64,000 nucleotides of DNA, taken from contig RAZH01000001.1 of NCBI GenBank assembly GCA_003612585.1, positions 496,001 to 560,000 on the forward strand, written 5' to 3'. This document shows positions 48,280-55,037 of this stretch, in pieces; position 1 is the first letter of the stretch; each line of letters begins with the position of its first letter. The notes under the pieces were generated by a model. That model worked only from the letters and a program-made list of their open reading frames with translations, ran no database searches and had not been told where the DNA came from. This DNA comes from a bacterium 1XD42-54 (GTDB lineage Bacteria > Bacillota > Clostridia > Lachnospirales > Lachnospiraceae). A program made the translations under genes and the position numbers.

Positions 48280-49073
48280 TTCTTCCCTGTCTTCCATTTG
48301 CCATTATCCCTCCTATCATTCCTCAAAATTTCCTTTTCCAGAAGACCAAACCTGACAAGCCGGAGCTCCACTGCCTTTCCGGGCACCTGGAATATCTGTT
48401 TCATCTCATCTACAACTGCAGTTACCCTAGTTCTACCATGTTTTCGTAAAAGAATATCTCCGTATATGCTTTGTCTGCGCATGACATCATAAAATGCCAG
48501 AAGGAACGTATCCTTCGACATCAGTAACGCTGCTGCCAGATTGTTGGCCTGCCATTCCTTCCATACTTCATCGCTCCATTTTCGGTGTTCCTTCTTTACG
48601 GCAAGCTCTGCCCCCGCAGCCCGGCAGGCAATTACAGGACATTTCGCCTGCATGCAAAATTCATAAGGCCGGTGGTCCCAGGCATGATAGGTACAATGGC
48701 AAATCCAATGGCTTGCCTCATGCGCCTGGGTAAAGCGTTTGATTCCGGTATTTTCCGGCTTATCCAGCGACTGCTCCAGCAATACCGTCCCTTCCGGAAT
48801 TTCAATCTGGTATGGTTCATCATTCTTCCCGATCCCTGTATACACAGTATCTGAAAATACAATCAGCCCCCATATCTGCCCGTCTTTTGATAACCGTTCC
48901 GATTTCAGATCAAGATACAGACATTCCTTCATGAAATGTTCTATATCAAGAGGCTGAGGCTTTCTCAATACCTGCGGCTGGTACTCAGACAGTACCCACT
49001 GTGCAATGTCTTCATAATCTGCTGTCTCCAAAATAAACAGCCCGTTTTTTGTCATCGGATAATCCAGATGCAT
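48276..49073 (-). CDS. ImmA/IrrE-family metallopeptidase
   Basis: This 265-aa protein has the zinc peptidase motif HEASH in FTQAHEASHWICH and downstream WQANNLAAALLMS, matching the second-half EANxFAAxLLMP pattern of ImmA/IrrE proteins. In ICEBs1 and related phages ImmA cleaves the ImmR repressor to induce the element. It is thus the likely de-repressor of this island. The start at 49073 follows AAAGGAGTG. The partner repressor gene lies just upstream, separated by a long hairpin. Confidence 0.85.
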   Translation of the reverse strand: MHLDYPMTKNGLFILETADYEDIAQWVLSEYQPQVLRKPQPLDIEHFMKECLYLDLKSERLSKDGQIWGLIVFSDTVYTGIGKNDEPYQIEIPEGTVLLEQSLDKPENTGIKRFTQAHEASHWICHCTYHAWDHRPYEFCMQAKCPVIACRAAGAELAVKKEHRKWSDEVWKEWQANNLAAALLMSKDTFLLAFYDVMRRQSIYGDILLRKHGRTRVTAVVDEMKQIFQVPGKAVELRLVRFGLLEKEILRNDRRDNGKWKTGKK

Positions 49074-49128
49074 ATCATTCACTCCTTTTCTCTGCGTATC
49101 TAATTCCTGTACAACAACAGAAAAAACA

Positions 49129-49188
49129 GCGCCTTTACGCATCATCAAAAAAACCTGTCCCGTTTATTTTTGATGGCCGTAAAGGCGC
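49129..49188 (-). terminator. Long inverted repeat between immR and immA
   Basis: Arms of 23 bases (49129-49151 and 49166-49188) match except for small interruptions: GCGCCTTTACG.ATCATCAAAAA and its complement. On the minus strand it ends in TGTTTTTTC, as a terminator would. Its position inside an immR-immA pair suggests partial termination or attenuation that keeps ImmA low. Confidence 0.6.
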
Positions 49189-49214
49189 CATTTTATCATT
49201 CCGTGTATTTTAAA

Positions 49215-49655
49215 TTACTCGTTTTCTTTTAATAATTGAAGCTGTTCTTCCGCAATTCGGTCAAACTCTTTCATAAAAGTAAGCCACAGTTCGTCGCACT
49301 TGTCTTCCGGTATTCTGGCCTCTTTAAATTTTCGAAGAGCCTCCCTGGCCAGAGGCTGTCCCCCCAGAATCGGATTGATATCTTCATATGTGTACCCCCT
49401 GGTAGCTGCAGCCAGATCCTCAAAAATTTCCTTCTCCTCTTCTGATATTCCAAATGCCTCAATAAACTTATCAAGGTATTTCCTCGGAGCATATCGGTTT
49501 CCTTTTTCAATATCACTTAAATAGGCTGCTGTCATTCCCAGTTCTTCCGCAAATCCCCGCACACTTTTGCCCAGCGTCTCTCTTTTCTTCCGAAGATACT
49601 GACCGAACGTGTGCTCATTGATATCTTTTGACATCTTTAATTCTTTTAAATCCAC
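49215..49655 (-). CDS. ImmR-like XRE-family repressor
   Basis: The 146-aa protein has an N-terminal HTH (residues 16-75: FGQYLRKKRETLGKSVRGFA, then MTAAYLSDIEKGNRYAPRKY) and a helical C-terminus. The start is GTG at 49655 with GGAAAG upstream. Paired with a following ImmA-type peptidase it fits the repressor/anti-repressor switch of Gram-positive mobile elements. A palindrome with 9-bp arms lies about 70 bases upstream as probable operator. Confidence 0.8.
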   Translation of the reverse strand: MDLKELKMSKDINEHTFGQYLRKKRETLGKSVRGFAEELGMTAAYLSDIEKGNRYAPRKYLDKFIEAFGISEEEKEIFEDLAAATRGYTYEDINPILGGQPLAREALRKFKEARIPEDKCDELWLTFMKEFDRIAEEQLQLLKENE

Positions 49656-49725
49656 GCTATGCTTTCCTTTCTTTGATTTTATACCTTAATTGCGAAACGA
49701 TATGAAAATCAGGCATCCGTTAACT

Positions 49726-49748
49726 ATGTAAGCAATTTATGCTTACAT
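49726..49748. promoter_or_regulatory. Palindromic operator candidate for ImmR
   Basis: Perfect dyad ATGTAAGCA - ATTTA - TGCTTACAT, between immR and the upstream regulator gene. It contains a TTGCTT usable as a -35 on the minus strand. Confidence 0.65.
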
Positions 49749-49771
49749 TTTAATAGAACTGTGATTTTTTG

Positions 49772-50386
49772 TCAACACATGTTATTTTTCTTCCGAACTC
49801 TCCGGATTGCTTTTCGAAGCGTATCAGAAACGGCCTGCTGCGTAATCCCCAGCTCTTTTGCAATTTCATCCTCCTGTAACTGATCCATATAATATTTCTT
49901 CATTACCATTCTCTGCCGTTCTGTCATAAGCTGCCAGAGTTCCTCCAGTTCTTCCCGAATGACGAAAGCGTTTAATACCGTATCTTCCTGTGCCAGTTCA
50001 CTCCAGTCTTCTGCAATTGCACTGTAAGAAATACTTTTTCTTCCATTGTACCAGTCTTCGTTTTTGGCTATCCGGTCTTCTCCTTCCAAAAACAAACGAA
50101 TATACCAGTTTTCATTTTCAAAGAAATCACTTTTCACATTGAAACTGAGATTTTGATGAAACTCATATCTGTATCCGCCGCAGGAATGAAGCGGAAATAC
50201 CGTACTCCGCTTTCTGGCTTTGTACACCACATATCCATTCTGATAAACTATAAGTTCTGACTGCACATCAACAACCTTCTTTACCACAACCGGAATTCCT
50301 GATTCCCGAAGTACCTTATACGTAGGTACCCGCTCCACTGAGGAAGCTTCTGTAACGTTGTTTTTCAGCTCTTTTAATGTCAGCAT
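49772..50386 (-). CDS. Sigma-70-region-4-like regulator with a distinct N-terminal domain (copy 2)
   Basis: The 204-aa paralog of 47117-47725 has the same two-part layout and more than half of residues identical by eye, including VYQNGYVVYKARKRSTVFPLHSC and the HTH EIAKELGITQQAVSDTLRKA. It lies between the tail-tube genes and immR. A terminator separates it from the tube gene upstream, and its leader holds a GTGTGC-TTC-GCACAC hairpin (50454-50468) plus the GC hairpin near the ribosome site. Two related regulators at the two edges of the immR/immA block suggest division of labour or a duplication of the switch. Confidence 0.75.
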   Translation of the reverse strand: MLTLKELKNNVTEASSVERVPTYKVLRESGIPVVVKKVVDVQSELIVYQNGYVVYKARKRSTVFPLHSCGGYRYEFHQNLSFNVKSDFFENENWYIRLFLEGEDRIAKNEDWYNGRKSISYSAIAEDWSELAQEDTVLNAFVIREELEELWQLMTERQRMVMKKYYMDQLQEDEIAKELGITQQAVSDTLRKAIRRVRKKNNMC

Positions 50387-50532
50387 TCTGCCCTTTCCCG
50401 CCTTTCGGCTGCGGGCTGATGCAGAGAACTCTGTATGTACTGCTTGGACAAAAGTGTGCTTCGCACACCTCGCGAGTCAATAAATTTCAGAGCACAGCTT
50501 TTGTTTCGCGCACGAATCTGCGCATCCAGGAC

Positions 50533-50583
50533 AGCAAAAAACAGCTCCGGCACAGCCCGTTTTTTTTAACGGGCGCCGGAACT
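50533..50583 (-). terminator. Terminator after the second tail-tube gene
   Basis: Minus-strand hairpin GTTCCGGC..GCCCGTT / AACGGGC...GCCGGAGC followed by TGTTTTTTGC, 85 bases beyond the tube stop. It ends the tail-tube operon and resembles the element at 47812-47859. Confidence 0.75.
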
Positions 50584-50667
50584 CTTATTCATTTTATGCT
50601 CGCGGAACAACACTTCCCGTCAGATGCTCTTGCAGCGCAGGTCATCTGTCTGATCCTTTCCATGTAA

Positions 50668-51207
50668 TTACGCTGCCGCAATCCCTACCTTGCCGTTCAG
50701 CCACGTTTTTGCCTCCGCCAGAGTCGCAAACTCTTCCCTGAGCTTCCATGCGCCGTCCTCCGGAATCAGGATGGTTCCTTCCACAGTGGTGTGACCGAAT
50801 GTCGTGTTCTCCTGCTTTGTTGTGTTCTCGTCGTTCGGTTCGGAAAACTGTACTTTTTTATAGAACTTTGCCACATATTTGCTGCCGCTCTTTCCAATTG
50901 CACCACAGCCGACATACGGAGCCGTGTCATTTACGTTATAAATAATTTCTCCGGTCTCCTTGTCTTTTGCATGTCCAAGAAGGAACACATAAATATCATC
51001 TTCATCCTGATTCATCTCGATGGACAGTGTGCCGCCTGTAACAGAATTATCCGTTTCCAGTGCGCGGTTATCGCCATAATCCGTTACGCTTGCCTTGGTT
51101 GGTGTACCGTTAAAATTTGTCACCGGACTCAGGTACTTTCCGCCCGTGTAGGTTCCATCCTCCTGTAATAAGCCAAATACTGCATACTCAATTCCTGTTT
51201 TTGCCAT
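50668..51207 (-). CDS. Major tail tube protein, copy 2
   Basis: This 179-aa protein is almost identical to the product of 51810-52364 over its whole length (MAKTGIEYAVFGLLQEDGTY start, NGTPTKASVTDYGDNRALE, PYVGCGAIGKSGSKYVAKFY). Differences are scattered plus a changed C-terminus. It is a siphophage-type tube subunit. Its place, after the tail chaperone and before a terminator, is unusual; tube genes normally precede the chaperone. Either a mixed tube or a recent duplication is implied. Confidence 0.8.
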   Translation of the reverse strand: MAKTGIEYAVFGLLQEDGTYTGGKYLSPVTNFNGTPTKASVTDYGDNRALETDNSVTGGTLSIEMNQDEDDIYVFLLGHAKDKETGEIIYNVNDTAPYVGCGAIGKSGSKYVAKFYKKVQFSEPNDENTTKQENTTFGHTTVEGTILIPEDGAWKLREEFATLAEAKTWLNGKVGIAAA

Positions 51208-51259
51208 AATAAAATCCTCCTGCTTTCCTTTTCATTTCCTGCCGCACAAGCCTTTTCAC

Positions 51260-51813
51260 TTACGGCAGTGCTTCAATTTCAGATCCCTTTTCCTTTTTCA
51301 ATCCGTTTAATTCCAAAAACTCCCGGTATACCCGGAAAAACTTCCGCGGAGTCATCTGAAACAATTCTGACTCCCGGTACCCCAGCTTTATCTGTCCGAT
51401 ATAGATCAGGCGGGCGACGTTCAGCGGTTCGTCTGCCCGCTCTTCCGGTTTGGGTCGTCTTCCTCCTCCGGCTCCGGAAGCGAAATACCGTAAGCCCGCA
51501 GAATTGCTGCCATGACTGTATAGTAATTGTCCAGTCCGATCATTTCCCCGACTTCCGTCTCTGTCACCACGGCATACCTCGATGCTTCCCCCGGATTCTT
51601 TGCCATCCGCTGCGCTTCGTCATTCAGCAGAATTACAACCAGGTTACGCAGCGTATGCTCTGTCCCGTCTGCTTTTGCCAGATCTGCAATCACCTCATGA
51701 AGCGTCTTTCCATATCGGTCCTGAATTTCATCAATAATGTTCAGGGTAAAGAGAAAATGTCTCTCCACCCCGTCCAGAACCACCGGTATGCCGCGCGGTC
51801 TCAGATCACTCAT
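51260..51813 (-). CDS. Tail assembly chaperone (gpG; -1 frameshift product gpGT)
   Basis: The zero-frame product is 130 aa (51421-51813; FLFTLNIIDEIQDRYGKTLHE, a typical chaperone N-terminus). The slippery heptamer C-CCA-AAC at 51448-51454 allows -1 frameshifting into a second frame, PEERADEPLNVARLIYIGQI then KLGYRESELFQMTPRKFF, which ends at 51260 and matches the gpT half of Firmicutes tail chaperones. The fused product would have 184 aa. Both forms guide tube protein onto the tape measure. The start overlaps the tube copy 1 stop by 4 bases. Confidence 0.85.
51448..51454 (-). promoter_or_regulatory. Programmed -1 ribosomal frameshift site
   Basis: Minus-strand heptamer CCCAAAC in the X-XXY-YYZ arrangement relative to the zero frame, just before the zero-frame stop. 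It joins gpG to gpT. Confidence 0.85.
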
Positions 51814-52364
51814 TCGTTGCCTCCCTGTACTGCTGTAATGCCGACTTTTTTATTCAGCCAGTCTTTGGCAGCAGCCAGTGTTGCAAATTCTTCTCTCAGT
51901 TTCCATGCGCCGTCTTCCGGAATCAGGATAGTTCCCTCTACTGTGGTATGACCAAAAGTCGTATTCTCCTGCTTTGTTGTATTTTCATCATTCGGCTCAG
52001 AAAACTGTACCTTTTTGTAAAACTTCGCCACATATTTCGCGCCGCTTTTTCCAATTGCACCACAGCCGACATACGGTGCGGTATCATTCACATTGTAAAT
52101 AATCTCCCCGGATGTCTCATCCTTCGTATGCCCCAGCAGGAATACATAGATATCGACCTCATCCTGGTTCATCTCAATGGACAGCGTACCGCCCGTCACT
52201 GAATTATCGTTTTCAAGTGCACGGTTATCGCCATAATCCGTAACGCTCGCCTTGGTCGGTGTACCGTTAAAATTTGTTACCGGGCTCAGATATTTCCCGT
52301 TTTTATAAGTTCCGTCTTCCTGCAGCAGACCGAATACTGCATATTCAATTCCTGTTTTTGCCAT
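51810..52364 (-). CDS. Major tail tube protein, copy 1
   Basis: This 184-aa tail tube subunit stands in the canonical order tail terminator - tube - chaperone. The start at 52364 is chosen for GGAGGAACAGACA; the frame is open eleven codons further. The beta-rich sequence with LSPVTNFNGTPT and TTVEGTILIPEDGAWKLREE is shared with copy 2. Stacked hexameric rings of this protein form the non-contractile tube; no sheath gene is present, which makes the tail siphophage-like. Confidence 0.85.
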   Translation of the reverse strand: MAKTGIEYAVFGLLQEDGTYKNGKYLSPVTNFNGTPTKASVTDYGDNRALENDNSVTGGTLSIEMNQDEVDIYVFLLGHTKDETSGEIIYNVNDTAPYVGCGAIGKSGAKYVAKFYKKVQFSEPNDENTTKQENTTFGHTTVEGTILIPEDGAWKLREEFATLAAAKDWLNKKVGITAVQGGNE

Positions 52365-52431
52365 TGTCTGTTCCTCCATTTTTTGTTTTTCGTTCATTCT
52401 GAAACTCTGTTTCCGAAATCTGCCCCATAAA

Positions 52432-52557
52432 CTACCCAGAATGGGTGTGATTTCTATGTTGCCATCTATTTTTATACTCTCTAAACTGCCTGTCCTCCCT
52501 CCGATTTTCTCTGATTGCCTGTCGGATCGCGGCTCCGGCTTCTCTCTCTGCCCTCAA
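52432..52557 (-). CDS. Possible 41-aa protein between tail terminator and tube
   Basis: A TTG-initiated frame reads as a highly charged helix (AGAAIRQAIRENRREDRQFR). GGAGGAG lies upstream but also serves a 27-codon overlapping ATG frame. Small ORFs do occur here in siphophages, but support is weak. Confidence 0.25.
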   Translation of the reverse strand: MRAEREAGAAIRQAIRENRREDRQFREYKNRWQHRNHTHSG

Positions 52558-52599
52558 GCCTCATAGCTTCTCCTCCCCCCTTTCTGCCCTTCTTTGCGC

Positions 52600-52941
52600 C
52601 TAAACTGACTGACTGCTGCTGAAAAATACCAGATGCATTATTTTTGTATCCTGTTCAAAAGAATACAAAATACTCGTTACCGAAAAACCCGCCTCCTCCA
52701 GGGCGGAACGAATATCTTTCCTGATATTCATATAATCCTGCGTCCCTTTCGCAAACCAGTGGACCTGCCAGGAAAGCATCCACTCCTGACTCACTCCGTC
52801 CCCGTAATCCACTGGCTGTTCTTTCTCCGGAAAGTACGTGATCCACATATCCGGTTCTATCTCCAGCGGACACACGAACGGCCATATGTTTCCATCCGTA
52901 ATCTCTGAAAGCACTGCTTCCAATTTTGTACCTGTACTCAT
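52600..52941 (-). CDS. Tail terminator / tail completion protein
   Basis: This 113-aa protein directly precedes the tube gene, where siphophages encode the tail terminator (lambda gpU / SPP1 gp17 group). The short alpha-beta pattern WITYFPEKEQP ... WQVHWFAKGTQDYMNIRKDI ... ALEEAGF is compatible with it. It caps the head-proximal end of the tube and would be needed for headless tails too. Its ATG overlaps the stop of a 50-aa upstream frame. Confidence 0.65.
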   Translation of the reverse strand: MSTGTKLEAVLSEITDGNIWPFVCPLEIEPDMWITYFPEKEQPVDYGDGVSQEWMLSWQVHWFAKGTQDYMNIRKDIRSALEEAGFSVTSILYSFEQDTKIMHLVFFSSSQSV

Positions 52942-53090
52942 TTCATTCCCTCCGTCCTTTCGTCTTCCTTCACTAACCCCACATCTGCGTAAGTCCTGTA
53001 CAAGCTTGCAGAAAATTTTTCTAAGAAAACTTTGATTAAATCAGCGTTCCACAAATAAAAAAGCAAAAATACCCCAGGCAAACTCTGCAT
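52938..53090 (-). pseudogene. 50-aa upstream frame, possible remnant of a head-tail connector gene
   Basis: This ATG-initiated frame ends ADVGLVKEDERTEGMK and overlaps the tail-terminator start by ATGA, as the preceding connector gene does in intact siphophages. The N-terminal half (FLLFYLWNADLIKVF) looks like translated terminator sequence. I read it as the fossil 3' end of a deleted connector gene at the edge of the island, now perhaps only providing translational coupling. Confidence 0.35.
52964..53006. repeat. 43-base near-repeat, copy B
   Basis: Matches 43801-43843 at 35 of 41 aligned positions. It lies inside the 50-aa frame before the tail terminator gene. Confidence 0.6.
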
Positions 53091-53109
53091 AGGATATTCC
53101 TGCTTTTTT
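53057..53109. terminator. Hairpin at the head of the tail operon
   Basis: Stem AAAAAAGCA / TGCTTTTTT with inner pairing, T-runs on both strands. On the minus strand it would lie between a candidate promoter and the first tail gene, so it could act as an attenuator. Confidence 0.6.
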
Positions 53110-53179
53110 AAAAAATAAGTTTTATCAGATATTATGGTACATGATAGAAGAAAAAATTAAGACTTTCCACACAATACCT

Positions 53180-53206
53180 ACTATATAATTTTTCTCTTTC
53201 TGTCAA
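53180..53206 (-). promoter_or_regulatory. Candidate promoter of the tail-tube operon
   Basis: Minus strand: perfect -35 TTGACA (53201-53206), short 15-base spacer, -10 TATAGT (53180-53185). The off-optimal spacing suggests a need for activation. Confidence 0.4.
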
Positions 53207-53236
53207 AAAAATATAGCATTCCCACCCAAACAGGTG

Positions 53237-53339
53237 TATAATAGCCCCATTGTTTTATTTTTGAAATTATAAAACCACTACAAACATACAGAAGACACCA
53301 GGCCAACGGCGGCCGGGCTGTCTTCTGTATTCTTTTTTT
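53237..53339 (+). promoter_or_regulatory. pyrG promoter and attenuator hairpin
   Basis: The plus-strand -10 TATAAT (53237-53242) is followed by a leader whose hairpin ACAGAAGACA / TGTCTTCTGT (53288-53297, 53319-53328, with inner GGCC/GGCC) runs into a T-run ending at the ribosome site. This is an intrinsic terminator just before pyrG, so expression is probably attenuated. The G-run start known from Bacillus pyrG is not seen. Confidence 0.7.
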
Positions 53340-53351
53340 GGAGGAAAAATT

Positions 53352-54977
53352 ATGCCAGTAAAATACGTATTTGTGACCGGCGGCGTTGTTTCCGGTCTCG
53401 GCAAAGGAATCACGGCGGCATCGCTTGGAAGGCTGCTGAAGGCAAGAGGTTACAAAGTAACCATGCAGAAATTTGACCCCTATATCAATATCGACCCGGG
53501 TACCATGAATCCGATTCAGCACGGAGAGGTGTTTGTCACGGACGACGGCGCAGAGACAGATCTTGATCTTGGACATTATGAACGTTTTATTGACGAGAGT
53601 CTGAACAAAAATTCCAATGTCACGACTGGAAAGATTTACTGGTCCGTTCTTCACAAAGAACGGCGCGGCGATTACGGCGGCGGCACGGTTCAGGTCATCC
53701 CGCATATTACAAATGAGATTAAGAACCGTTTCTACCGCGATTACTCCAGCGATGAAACACAGATTGCCATTATTGAAGTCGGCGGCACGGTCGGAGATAT
53801 TGAGAGCCAGCCGTTTCTTGAGGCCATCCGCCAGTTCCAGCACGACATCGGCCATGAGAATGCAATCCTGCTTCATGTAACGCTAATTCCTTATTTAAAA
53901 GCTTCCGGGGAAATGAAGACGAAACCGACGCAGGCAAGTGTGAAAGCCCTGCAAAGTATGGGAATCTGGCCGGATATGATCGTCTGCCGCTCTGAGCATC
54001 CGCTTGACCAATCTTTGAAAGATAAGATAGCACTATTCTGTAATGTGCCAAGCTCGCACGTTTTACAGAATCTTGATGTGGAATATTTATACGAAGCGCC
54101 ACTTGCCATGGAAAAAGAAAACCTCGCGCAGGTAGCCTGCGAATGCCTTCATCTGGACTGTCCCGCACCGGATCTCTCTGACTGGGAAGCCATGGTGGAA
54201 GCACTGCGGACACCGACACGCGAAGTGGACATTGCCCTGGTTGGTAAATACATTCAGCTTCACGACGCCTATATCAGTGTTGTAGAAGCGCTGAAGCATG
54301 GCGGAATTGCCAGCCGTGCAGTTGTGAATCTGCACTGGATCAATTCCGAAGAGGTAACACAGGAAAATGCCGCCAGTCTTCTTGGAAACATGGATGGCAT
54401 CCTTGTTCCCGGCGGCTTTGGAGACCGCGGCATTGATGGTAAAATCGAAGCGATCCGCTTCGCTCGCATGAACCAGATTCCGTTTCTCGGGATCTGCCTC
54501 GGCATGCAGCTTGCGATCATAGAATATGCCAGAAATGTAGCCGGACTGGACAAAGCGCACAGCATTGAGCTGGACCCACAGACGCCGCATCCGGTGATCG
54601 CACTGCTCCCTGACCAGAACGGTGTGGAAGATATCGGCGGAACACTCCGACTCGGTTCCTGTCCCTGCCTCCTCGATGAAACGACGAAAGCCTTTGGTCT
54701 TTATGGCAAAAAAGAAATCGAAGAGCGCCACCGCCACCGCTACGAAGTCAACAACGATTACCGGAAAATCCTGACAGATCATGGAATGACGCTATCCGGA
54801 CTTTCGCCCGACGGGCGCATTGTAGAGATGATCGAGCTGAAAAACCATCCGTTTTTCCTCGCCACCCAGGCCCATCCAGAACTGAAATCGCGCCCGAACC
54901 GCCCGCATCCTCTCTTCCGCGGTTTCGTCGCGGCAGCGCTTGACCGACAGAAGCAAAAAGCAAAGTCAGCTGACTGA
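53352..54977 (+). CDS. pyrG: CTP synthase
   Basis: The 541-aa enzyme converts UTP to CTP using ATP and glutamine. The N-terminal synthase domain (1-270) has [20 protein letters not shown] and the [13 protein letters not shown] loop. The C-terminal class I glutaminase has the oxyanion region GGFGDRG, catalytic Cys in [11 protein letters not shown], and the His/Glu pair in [11 protein letters not shown]. The ribosome site GGAGGAAAAATT follows the attenuator T-run directly. It converges on ptsI. Confidence 0.97.
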   Translation: MPVKYVFVTGGVVSGLGKGITAASLGRLLKARGYKVTMQKFDPYINIDPGTMNPIQHGEVFVTDDGAETDLDLGHYERFIDESLNKNSNVTTGKIYWSVLHKERRGDYGGGTVQVIPHITNEIKNRFYRDYSSDETQIAIIEVGGTVGDIESQPFLEAIRQFQHDIGHENAILLHVTLIPYLKASGEMKTKPTQASVKALQSMGIWPDMIVCRSEHPLDQSLKDKIALFCNVPSSHVLQNLDVEYLYEAPLAMEKENLAQVACECLHLDCPAPDLSDWEAMVEALRTPTREVDIALVGKYIQLHDAYISVVEALKHGGIASRAVVNLHWINSEEVTQENAASLLGNMDGILVPGGFGDRGIDGKIEAIRFARMNQIPFLGICLGMQLAIIEYARNVAGLDKAHSIELDPQTPHPVIALLPDQNGVEDIGGTLRLGSCPCLLDETTKAFGLYGKKEIEERHRHRYEVNNDYRKILTDHGMTLSGLSPDGRIVEMIELKNHPFFLATQAHPELKSRPNRPHPLFRGFVAAALDRQKQKAKSAD

Positions 54978-55037
54978 TTTTATAATTCGACGCAAGAATT
55001 CCAGTCGATTTTGCAAACACGGTTATCAAAAATATAG

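Noticed and set aside
30230-53090. Complete inducible prophage
   Set aside because: No integrase, terminase, portal, capsid, replication or attachment-site pair seen, and housekeeping genes lie on both sides.
54087-54782. 231-aa minus-strand ORF opposite pyrG
   Set aside because: Antisense shadow of a strongly conserved gene.
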